The notes below the pieces were generated by a model, which was given only the letters and a program-made list of their open reading frames with translations, was not told the DNA's origin and made no database searches. A stretch of 64,000 nt of DNA from an uncultured Lachnospiraceae bacterium (GTDB lineage Bacteria > Bacillota > Clostridia > Lachnospirales > Lachnospiraceae): assembly GCA_910586255.1 (NCBI GenBank), contig CAJUHR010000021.1, positions 19,151 through 83,150 of the forward strand, in the 5' to 3' direction. Of this stretch, positions 57,647 to 64,000 are shown one piece after another; within the stretch, counting starts at the first letter, position 1; each line of letters starts with the position of its first letter. The position numbers and the translations under genes are program-made.

Positions 57647-59003
57647 GCTGAAGGTACTGCAGCTGGGGAAACAATATTATCCCCACATCGGCGGCATTGA
57701 GGCAACCATGCAGCAGATCGCAGAAGGAATTCAGGGGGAAGCAGACAGCTACGTGCTGGCTTCTCAGGCCAGAGGCGCGGCCCGCGCAAAGGTCATCAAC
57801 GGTGTTCCGGTGTATTTTGCAAAAAGCTTGGGAATCATCGCCTCTCTGCCCATTTCCTGGGACCTGGTTCGGTATTTGCGCAAACATGCATCCGAGTACG
57901 ATGTGATTCATTTGCATATGCCCTTTCCCCTGGGAGATCTGGCATGCTTTCTGTCCGGATATAAGGGGAAGCTGGTGCTCTATTGGCACAGCGATATTGT
58001 CAGACAGAAAAAGGCAATGGTTTTTTACAAACCTTTGATGAACTGGACTCTGCGGCGGGCAGATGCCATTGCCATTGCCACCCAGGGAAACATAGACGGC
58101 TCGCCTTATGTGAAGCCCTTTGAGAATAAATGTGTGCGGATTCCCTTTGGCCTTCGGAAGGCCTGGGAGAAAAAAAGCGACCTTTACTGGGAGCGCATGA
58201 CCAAGGAAAAGGAGGCCGGGTGCCTGGAACAGGAGAACGGGCAGGTGCGGGCAGAGAATCCGAAAGTGAAACAGAATAACCGGCAGGCGTGGACAGAGGA
58301 ACGGGAAGTGCAGCCGGAGAACCGACAGAAGCGGGCAGAGGAACAAGAAGTGCAGCCAGAGGAGTGGAAGGAGCGGACAGATTCTCCGAAACAAGGTGGG
58401 CCGTCCGGTCAGATAGAAAAAAAGCCGCAGCTCCCCACATTGCATCTGCTGTTTATAGGCCGCCTGGTATATTATAAGGGCTGCAGCATCCTGATGGATG
58501 CCATGGAAAAGTTGAAAAGGGAGCTTGGCGAGGAGATTCATCAGGTAGAACTGGTTATTGTAGGGACAGGCGTTCTTGAAAACGAGATGAAGACCCAGGC
58601 AGCCCGCGCCGGGCTGGACAAAATAATTCGCTTCCTGGGAAGAGCATCCGATCAGGAGCTGGAGAAGGAACTGGAGCGCTGTGATGTGCTGGTGTTTCCC
58701 TCCGTTGCCAACAGCGAGGCCTTTGGCCTGGTGCAGCTGGAAGCCATGTCCTACGGTAAGCCGGTCATTAACACCAGCCTTCCCACAGGCGTGCCCTGGG
58801 TAAGCCTGAATAAGGAGACCGGACTGACGGTCCCGCCGGAGGATTCAGAGGCCCTTTGCAAAGCGATTCTCTGGATGAAACGCAATCCCCGGGAATGTGC
58901 CAGAATGGGCGAGCAGGCCCGGCAACGGGTGAAAACCCAGTTCACTCAGGAGAAAATGCTGGAACAAATCATGACATTATATCGAGAATTGTGTGGTCAA
59001 TAG
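57633..59003 (+). CDS. GT4 glycosyltransferase with a charged repeat insertion
   Basis: The 456-residue GT-B enzyme adds the next sugar to the lipid-linked chain. The N-terminal domain (KVLQLGKQYYPHIGGIEATM) and C-terminal donor domain (LLFIGRLVYYKGCSILMDAM and, near the end, FPSVANSEAFGLVQLEAMSYGKPVI with the E-x7-E motif) are intact. Between them, where the family has a short linker, about 75 residues (roughly 190-265) are inserted. They are rich in Glu, Gln, Arg and Lys, with a repeated EEREVQPENRQKRAEEQEVQ-type unit. The insertion is in frame and probably tolerated. The gene overlaps the end of the priming transferase gene. Confidence 0.9.
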   Translation: MEKRKLKVLQLGKQYYPHIGGIEATMQQIAEGIQGEADSYVLASQARGAARAKVINGVPVYFAKSLGIIASLPISWDLVRYLRKHASEYDVIHLHMPFPLGDLACFLSGYKGKLVLYWHSDIVRQKKAMVFYKPLMNWTLRRADAIAIATQGNIDGSPYVKPFENKCVRIPFGLRKAWEKKSDLYWERMTKEKEAGCLEQENGQVRAENPKVKQNNRQAWTEEREVQPENRQKRAEEQEVQPEEWKERTDSPKQGGPSGQIEKKPQLPTLHLLFIGRLVYYKGCSILMDAMEKLKRELGEEIHQVELVIVGTGVLENEMKTQAARAGLDKIIRFLGRASDQELEKELERCDVLVFPSVANSEAFGLVQLEAMSYGKPVINTSLPTGVPWVSLNKETGLTVPPEDSEALCKAILWMKRNPRECARMGEQARQRVKTQFTQEKMLEQIMTLYRELCGQ

Positions 59004-59005
59004 CT

Positions 59006-60136
59006 ATGAAAAAAATACTGTATATTGCAATCAGCTCTCAGACGGGAGGGGTGCCCAGGCATATATTGCAGGCGCTAAAGCATGCAGAAGAATATGGATA
59101 TTCCATTGCCGTTGCAGTTCCGGATGATGGGGATTATTACCTATGGCTTCAGGAATATGCCTCTGATATGGTGAACATTAGGCTAAAGCCTTATTCCCTC
59201 CGTTCTCTATGGGTATTAGGTCAATATATTCGGAAAAATCACATTAAGCTGGTACACTCTCACGGAAAAGGAGCTGGAATGTACTCCCGGCCTTTGAAGC
59301 TTCTGTGTCCAGGTATTAAAGTGGTTCATACCTTTCACGGAATATATCTGGAACAATACGCAAGAGCTTTGAGAATGGTTTATTGTACAATTGAACATAT
59401 TTTGCGACTCTGGACAGACCATTTTATCTGTGTGTCTCAAAGTGAGCAACAGGAAGCCAGGCGGCTGCAATTTGCCAAAAAAGGTCATACCAGTGTGATT
59501 CCCAATGGCGTAGAGCCTGAAGCATTTGCCCAGGTGTTCATAGACAGAGACAAATATCGAAAGGAATTCGGATTTCCGGAAGATGTATATGTGATTGGAT
59601 GTGTGGCGAGGCTGGAGCGGATGAAGGGACATAATTGTCTTTTGACAGCATTTGCAAGGCTTGTAAAAAAGTATCCTTTCTGCAGACTTTTGTTGGTGGG
59701 AGATGGGCCCGATCGGGAGAGTGTTGAAGAAAGAATTAAAAAACTAGGATTAAGCCAGACCGTGAAGCTTGCAGGATTTCGCCATGATGTGCCTCAGCTT
59801 TTGAAATTTTTTGATTTGTTTGTGTCTGCATCATTAAAGGAGGGGATGCCCTACACCTTGATTGAAGCATTGGCAGCAGGAACCCCTGTGGTGGCAACAG
59901 ATGTGATCGGCAATCGGGATGTGATTCATGACAGAGAAAATGGTTTTCTTGTTCCTTCCCAGAATGTAAAAAGGATGGTTCAGGCGATGGCTGAAGCTAT
60001 AGAAAATCCTGAGCTTTGCAGGCACTATGGTACAATCGGTCAGAAGAACGTGAGAACATCTTTTTCCGAGGAGACACTTGTGAGTAAGTTGTTTGGGGTT
60101 TATGAAGCAACTATAAAGGGAGAGCGTGTATGTTAA
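59006..60136 (+). CDS. GT4 glycosyltransferase
   Basis: The 376-residue GT-B glycosyltransferase starts KKILYIAISSQTGGVPRHIL. It has HSHGKGAGMYSRPLKLL and VHTFHGIYLEQYAR in the acceptor domain, and VARLERMKGHNCLLTAF, LLLVGDGPDRES and SASLKEGMPYTLIEALAAGTPVV in the donor domain with the Glu pair. The overall pattern resembles the WbnK/EpsF-type enzymes. The ATG at 59006 follows the previous stop by two bases. The gene overlaps the polymerase-like gene by seven bases, so the cluster is tightly coupled. Confidence 0.92.
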   Translation: MKKILYIAISSQTGGVPRHILQALKHAEEYGYSIAVAVPDDGDYYLWLQEYASDMVNIRLKPYSLRSLWVLGQYIRKNHIKLVHSHGKGAGMYSRPLKLLCPGIKVVHTFHGIYLEQYARALRMVYCTIEHILRLWTDHFICVSQSEQQEARRLQFAKKGHTSVIPNGVEPEAFAQVFIDRDKYRKEFGFPEDVYVIGCVARLERMKGHNCLLTAFARLVKKYPFCRLLLVGDGPDRESVEERIKKLGLSQTVKLAGFRHDVPQLLKFFDLFVSASLKEGMPYTLIEALAAGTPVVATDVIGNRDVIHDRENGFLVPSQNVKRMVQAMAEAIENPELCRHYGTIGQKNVRTSFSEETLVSKLFGVYEATIKGERVC

Positions 60137-61296
60137 GAGATAAATGGTTTGCAGGCGGAAAGCGGCTTGCTATACTGGACTGGATTGCAATGATGGGGAT
60201 TGCCGTTTGCCTGGCGGGCGGGTATATAAAGGTTGAATATTATAAAGCTATTATCCAATATATGCCTCTTATCGCAACCTGTGTGATGATTCTTCTGTGT
60301 TTTAATCATATTAATTGGGTTGATCAATTGAATGATAGAGCATGGGACTTTTTGATTATTCCTATAGGAATAATTGTTGAAATGTGTAATATTATTCTGT
60401 CTCACTCTGGGGTTGGAGTGTTACTAAACCTGATCAGCTTTTTTCTGATTCTGTATCTGGCAGATAAAATTAAATTAAGGCCATGGCACTACTATTTTAT
60501 TGCCATTGTCTCGGCAGGCTGTTTGTTGACCTGGGTCGGACCGGACGTCAGAGGCTATAATACGAATATGGTTGCTATGATGATTATGATTTTGGCAGCA
60601 GGAACCATGCCTGGTCTGGGAATATGGCTGGATAAAAAGAAACTGGAATGGGGCTACTTTGCTTATACAATCCTGATTACTCTTCTGGCCATGAATTTGT
60701 CCTGGAAGCAGAGGGCAAGATGTGTGATGGCTGGTATCGCGGCATTTTGGGCAGTAAGTATTTTGATACCACGATGTATCTGGAGGATAAAAGCCCTTTA
60801 CAATTCGGCTGTGCTTGTATTGCTAAGCGGAAGTATATTATTTCCTATAGGCTATGTTTATGTATGGAAACATGAAATAATTAAGAACTTTATTGTGTTC
60901 AATAAAAACTTTTATTCTGGAAGAGATCGGGTCTGGGATCTGTTTTTAAATGCCTTTGCAAAGGAGCCTTTGACTGGAATCGGTTCTGATATTTATGGCA
61001 AAATACCGGACGCAATTTTTACAGAGGTTCACAATGGGCTGTTGCATTTTTTGGTCATTTACGGGCTCATAATTTTTTTGATAATTTTTGTATTGTGGTT
61101 CAGGGTATTAAAAAAAGCACAAAAAAATGCCGGGCAATCCTTGGTCATAAAACAAAATGTATGTATGGCCGTTGGATTGATGGTTACATCCGTATTTGAA
61201 AATTTTATAGTTCTTCCAGCATTTAACCTGATTTATTTTTTGCTTTTAACCAGTTTTTTTATTCCGGAAAAAAGCGAGGAGACAAATAAAATATGA
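60130..61296 (+). CDS. O-antigen ligase/polymerase-like membrane protein
   Basis: The 388-residue protein has about ten membrane helices and a Wzy-type loop late in the chain: GRDRVWDLFLNAFAKEPLTGIGSD followed by EVHNGLLHFLVIYG, split here as seen in order. Members join repeat units into long polysaccharide outside the membrane. Its place between glycosyltransferase genes supports polymerase rather than ligase function. The ATG overlaps the preceding gene, and the stop overlaps the next gene's ATG. No flippase gene is visible in the window; it may lie in a downstream operon. Confidence 0.82.
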   Translation: MLRDKWFAGGKRLAILDWIAMMGIAVCLAGGYIKVEYYKAIIQYMPLIATCVMILLCFNHINWVDQLNDRAWDFLIIPIGIIVEMCNIILSHSGVGVLLNLISFFLILYLADKIKLRPWHYYFIAIVSAGCLLTWVGPDVRGYNTNMVAMMIMILAAGTMPGLGIWLDKKKLEWGYFAYTILITLLAMNLSWKQRARCVMAGIAAFWAVSILIPRCIWRIKALYNSAVLVLLSGSILFPIGYVYVWKHEIIKNFIVFNKNFYSGRDRVWDLFLNAFAKEPLTGIGSDIYGKIPDAIFTEVHNGLLHFLVIYGLIIFLIIFVLWFRVLKKAQKNAGQSLVIKQNVCMAVGLMVTSVFENFIVLPAFNLIYFLLLTSFFIPEKSEETNKI

Positions 61297-62039
61297 ATAT
61301 GCCCAAAGTGATTCATTACTGCTGGTTTGGGGGGAAGGAGCTGCCCGCCCTGGCAAAAAAGTGCATCGAAAGCTGGAGAAAATATTGTCCGGGTTATGAG
61401 ATTCGTGAATGGAATGAAAAGAATTTTGACGTAAATCAGATTCCCTATACCCAACAAGCATACCAACAGGGAAAATACGCATTTGTAAGCGATTATGCAA
61501 GGTTTTATATTCTGGAGGAATTCGGCGGAATTTACATGGATACGGATGTAGAATTGCTAAAGCCAATGGAAGATATTCTGGAAAGAGGCGCTTATATTGG
61601 ATGTGAGGAAGATGGAGGGAAAGGGATTACTGTAGCTCCGGGACTTGGGATGGCGGCCTGCGCCCATGACGAATTATTGAGAGAAATTGTGGAAGAATAC
61701 AAAAAACGCGATTTTCTGAATGCAGATGGGAGCCGGAATATGACAACTGTGGTGGAATATACCACTTGTCTATTTAAGCGGCATGGTTTAAAAGAGATAC
61801 CAGGGATACAAAAAATAGGAAATTTTACAGTTTATCCAAGAGAATATTTTGCTCCACAGCATTACAAAACAGGAAAAGTTTCCATTACACCTCATACCCA
61901 TAGCATTCACTATTACTCTGCTAGTTGGTACACTCCTTACGAACGATTCGCCAATAAAATGTCACATGTTTTAGGAGAAACCTGGACAAGGAGAATTGTA
62001 AAATGTAAAAAGGCTGTCAAAAAAATGATCGGAAGGTAA
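61293..62039 (+). CDS. GT32-like capsular glycosyltransferase
   Basis: The 248-residue protein matches the glycosyltransferase sugar-binding (Gly_transf_sug, GT32-like) group: PKVIHYCWFGGKELPALAKK at the start, YAFVSDYARFYILEEFGGIY and MDTDVELLKPM with the D-x-D metal site. It ends in a basic helix (KCKKAVKKMIGR) that may touch the membrane. It probably adds one sugar of the repeat unit, of unknown identity. It overlaps the polymerase-like gene by four bases (ATGA). Confidence 0.9.
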   Translation: MNMPKVIHYCWFGGKELPALAKKCIESWRKYCPGYEIREWNEKNFDVNQIPYTQQAYQQGKYAFVSDYARFYILEEFGGIYMDTDVELLKPMEDILERGAYIGCEEDGGKGITVAPGLGMAACAHDELLREIVEEYKKRDFLNADGSRNMTTVVEYTTCLFKRHGLKEIPGIQKIGNFTVYPREYFAPQHYKTGKVSITPHTHSIHYYSASWYTPYERFANKMSHVLGETWTRRIVKCKKAVKKMIGR

Positions 62040-62043
62040 CAAA

Positions 62044-62916
62044 ATGATTCTAACGGTTTTGACTCCTACTTATAACAGGGGAAATACATTAGCAAACCTA
62101 TATGATTCTCTGTGCAGGCAGCAGGAGCGGGATTTTGAGTGGTTGATAATTGATGACGGCTCAACCGATCACACGAAAGAATTGTGTGAAAAATGGGGTC
62201 AGGAAGCAGATTTCCAAGTGCGGTATTTCTGGCAGGAAAACGGAGGGAAGCACAGAGCACTTAATAAGGGAATTCCCCTGGCACAGGCGCCTTTTATTTA
62301 TATAATCGACAGTGATGACTATTTGACAGACAACGCAGTAGAATTAATAAGATTATGGATAAATAAGGTCAAACCCAATCCGAAATGCGCTGGTGTTTCT
62401 GGAACAAGAATAAGCAAACATGGACAAATAATAGGACAATATCCAACAGAAAAAGCCTATGTTGATGCAACCAATATTCAAAGAAGTCGAGCAGGCTTAG
62501 TGGGAGATAAGGCGGAGGTATACCGAACAGATATTTTACGAAAATATCCGTTCCCTGAATTTGAAGGAGAAAAGTTTTTAAGTGAATGTGCTGTTTGGGA
62601 CCGAATTGGAATGGACGGTTATTATCTGAGATGGTATCCGGATGCACTTTGTGTCTGTGAATACAGAGATGATGGGCTTACCAGGTCAGAAAACAAAGAG
62701 ATTGACAATTATCGGGGATATACCTTTGTAATAAATCAACAGCTTGAATATGAATCAAAATTGAAAAGATTAGCATTAATTGCACAATATAATCAGATTA
62801 CAAAGAAAAAGGGCGGAAATGATCAGATGGTTTGCCGAAATCTAAAAATTACCAGGTGGGAGCTGAGACTCGCCATTTTTGCAAAGAAAATCCACCATTT
62901 CTTTAGTAGCTTTTAA
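62044..62916 (+). CDS. GT2 glycosyltransferase
   Basis: This 290-residue family 2 enzyme has the GT-A N-terminus LTVLTPTYNRGNTLANLYDS, FEWLIIDDGSTDHT, QENGGKHRALNKGI and IDSDDYL with the D-x-D. The C-terminal half recognises the acceptor and ends in a basic/aromatic helix (KKIHHFFSSF). It is the last gene of the exopolysaccharide operon in this window; no flippase follows. GATCGGAAGG provides a weak binding site four to eight bases after the previous stop. Confidence 0.92.
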   Translation: MILTVLTPTYNRGNTLANLYDSLCRQQERDFEWLIIDDGSTDHTKELCEKWGQEADFQVRYFWQENGGKHRALNKGIPLAQAPFIYIIDSDDYLTDNAVELIRLWINKVKPNPKCAGVSGTRISKHGQIIGQYPTEKAYVDATNIQRSRAGLVGDKAEVYRTDILRKYPFPEFEGEKFLSECAVWDRIGMDGYYLRWYPDALCVCEYRDDGLTRSENKEIDNYRGYTFVINQQLEYESKLKRLALIAQYNQITKKKGGNDQMVCRNLKITRWELRLAIFAKKIHHFFSSF

Positions 62917-62955
62917 CATTTTTACAGGTTTTTTAATAAAGTTGTAAATATTGAC

Positions 62956-62985
62956 ATGACAGAAATTCAAAAAGTGTGATATACT
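62956..62985 (+). promoter_or_regulatory. Promoter of the loaP leader
   Basis: TATACT (62980-62985) with TGA directly before it is an extended -10. ATGACA (62956-62961), 18 bases upstream, is the best -35; a full TTGACA at 62951 is 23 bases away, which is too far. Confidence 0.6.
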
Positions 62986-62989
62986 AGGA

Positions 62990-63192
62990 CACAACACAGA
63001 AAGAGTGATTGAAAAAATATACTTTCAGTGTTATAATTGCTTGGATAAAAACCGGACATATTGGTGAGAGTTTGAAGGCTGCACCGATAAGGATGGGGTT
63101 ATATGGTCGCAGGATAAGCGGGAGGCAAGACTCTGGGGCAGCTATTTAGTTAGCTGCAGAGATGGCGAAGCCTGTCCAAAAGGAGGTTTCCT
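62990..63192 (+). promoter_or_regulatory. Structured 5' leader of loaP
   Basis: The ~200-base leader has a hairpin at 63131-63161 (GCAGCTA and TAGCTGC with a 6-base loop, extended by CTCT/AGAG), preceded by a purine-rich, G-rich stretch (GATGGGG, GCGGGAGGCAAGACTCTGGGG). I cannot match it to FMN, c-di-GMP, cobalamin or other riboswitch consensus sequences. It could be a recognition RNA for the LoaP protein or an unassigned regulatory RNA. Confidence 0.45.
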
Positions 63193-63957
63193 ATGTGGTA
63201 TGTATTACAGACAATGACCGGAAAAGAAGAAGAACTTGTTTGTATGATTCGGAAGATTCTTCGTCCTGACTGGTACGATGATTGCTTTGTTGCCTACTAT
63301 GAACGTATATGGAGAAAGCAACAGCAAAGTCTTGTACACATAGAGCGCCTGTTTCCGGGATATGTTTTTATCATATCAAAAACACCAGAGCAATTGTTTC
63401 TTCAATTAAAGCAGGTGCCGGCTATGTCTAAGCTTATGGCAGATGGAGAGTTTACCTTCCTTGCTCTGGAACAGGAGGAAGAAAACTTTTTCCGGGAAAT
63501 GTTGGAGACAAATCATGTTGTGCGCTTATCCTATGTCAAAACCAATGGGAAAGGAAGGGCTCTGCAGATCGCAGGGCCATTAAAATTATACGAGGAACAG
63601 GTGGTACGATTCCAGTTTAAAAAGCGCTATGCAATTATCCGTCTAACCTTGCTGGGAGAGGAAAAAACTGTATCCCTGGGGATTTTCCTTGACGAAGACA
63701 TCCGACAGGAAATTGCGTTCGGAAAAATAGAAGCTCCCTTGCAGGTGCCGGAACATTATCCGGTAGAGACTTTTTTGGAAGGCGAGCCATTATTCGCGGT
63801 TGGTGACCATATAAAAGTGATTTCCGGAGCATTTGAAAATATGTCGGGTGTTGTCTGGAAAGTAAAGAAGAATGTTGTAGAAATCGGCATCCGCCTGTTC
63901 GGACAGGACATGTCTGTGGAGATGCCAGTGGAAAATATAGTCCCCAACTTCCGATAA
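63193..63957 (+). CDS. loaP: LoaP-type NusG-family antiterminator
   Basis: LoaP proteins are specialised NusG relatives that bind RNA polymerase and let it read through terminators in long biosynthetic operons. The 254-residue protein starts with the NGN domain (MWYVLQTMTGKEEELV, HIERLFPGYVFI) and ends with a KOW domain (VGDHIKVISGAFENMSGVVW). In between is an extended region typical of LoaP rather than NusG (174-180 residues). AAAAGGAGG precedes the ATG. In Clostridia such genes often head polysaccharide operons. Its place between the exopolysaccharide operon and a new gene at 63996 fits that. Confidence 0.9.
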   Translation: MWYVLQTMTGKEEELVCMIRKILRPDWYDDCFVAYYERIWRKQQQSLVHIERLFPGYVFIISKTPEQLFLQLKQVPAMSKLMADGEFTFLALEQEEENFFREMLETNHVVRLSYVKTNGKGRALQIAGPLKLYEEQVVRFQFKKRYAIIRLTLLGEEKTVSLGIFLDEDIRQEIAFGKIEAPLQVPEHYPVETFLEGEPLFAVGDHIKVISGAFENMSGVVWKVKKNVVEIGIRLFGQDMSVEMPVENIVPNFR

Positions 63958-63995
63958 TGGGGATTATTAGAAGTTGGGTTTTGGAGGTTTTTACT

Positions 63996-64000
63996 ATGGA
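63996..64000 (+). CDS. Start of the next gene (truncated by window end)
   Basis: TTGGAGG followed nine bases later by ATGGA at the last five bases looks like the start of a new gene in the loaP operon. Nothing can be said about the product. Confidence 0.5.

Noticed and set aside
62990..63192. c-di-GMP, cobalamin or other known riboswitch upstream of loaP
   Set aside because: The conserved aptamer segments of these classes are absent, so the leader is left unassigned.
1..64000. tRNA, rRNA, CRISPR array or complete insertion sequence
   Set aside because: None was seen on reading both strands. Only a decayed transposase and small palindromic repeats are present.

Overview
The window looks like a chromosomal segment of a spore-forming, anaerobic Clostridia member, most likely a gut Lachnospiraceae. 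This is inferred from gene content: an FMN-riboswitch-controlled RibU, a SpoVAF homologue, meso-diaminopimelate dehydrogenase, butyrate-type acyl-CoA dehydrogenase/EtfAB genes, 4-hydroxybutyryl-CoA dehydratase homologues, SipW and a LoaP antiterminator. I see no tRNA, rRNA or CRISPR array.

Layout. 1-1.6 kb holds broken genes, including a decayed transposase. 1.7-11.8 kb is mostly housekeeping on the + strand: FMN riboswitch and ribU, threonylcarbamoyl-adenylate synthase, dCMP deaminase, a B12/radical-SAM enzyme, a DnaQ-type exonuclease, a VanW-type surface protein, an Lrp-type regulator, an aminotransferase and trmL. 11.9-12.9 kb is a ferredoxin-domain aldo/keto reductase.

13.1-25.1 kb is the most unusual region: an AT-rich six-gene operon driven by a sigma-A promoter whose -10 is covered by a perfect palindrome, next to a divergent XRE repressor-like gene. 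It encodes a four-helix membrane protein with a degenerate FtsK-like C-terminus, a small helical protein, a soluble double-ATPase FtsK/SpoIIIE protein, a 1055-residue protein with an ADP-ribosyltransferase domain, and two uncharacterised proteins. The first ~200 residues of the ADP-ribosyltransferase protein share precisely spaced signature residues with the small helical protein. This suggests a shared delivery or docking module in a type VII-like system that lacks the usual type VII parts.

25.2-27 kb has a secreted GH5 glucanase and a small protein. 27.1-44.7 kb is a catabolic cluster: adenylating enzyme, EtfA, EtfB, acyl-CoA dehydrogenase, CoA-transferase, a PAS/sigma-54 activator, a GntP permease, an SDR, a YczE-like membrane protein, a ferredoxin-nitroreductase, two tandem 4-hydroxybutyryl-CoA dehydratase homologues, a NifU-like protein and an FMN oxidoreductase. 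Five transcription units in it each have a -24/-12 (sigma-54) promoter, and a TGTAT-N7-ATACA motif recurs upstream of four of them, so I read the cluster as one regulon for a hydroxy-acid fermented through CoA esters.

45-51.7 kb returns to ordinary genes (spoVAF, ansA, cls, ltaE, ddh). 51.9-53.6 kb is an AT-rich ATPase plus TOPRIM-like pair resembling antiphage modules. 53.7-55.7 kb carries an SOS-box-controlled zinc-finger gene, a sigma-like gene and a SipW/TasA-like pair. 56.2-62.9 kb is an exopolysaccharide operon, followed by a loaP gene with a structured leader that probably starts another polysaccharide operon. Short palindromic or MITE-like elements with GTTACTGTTCA-type ends are scattered between genes.
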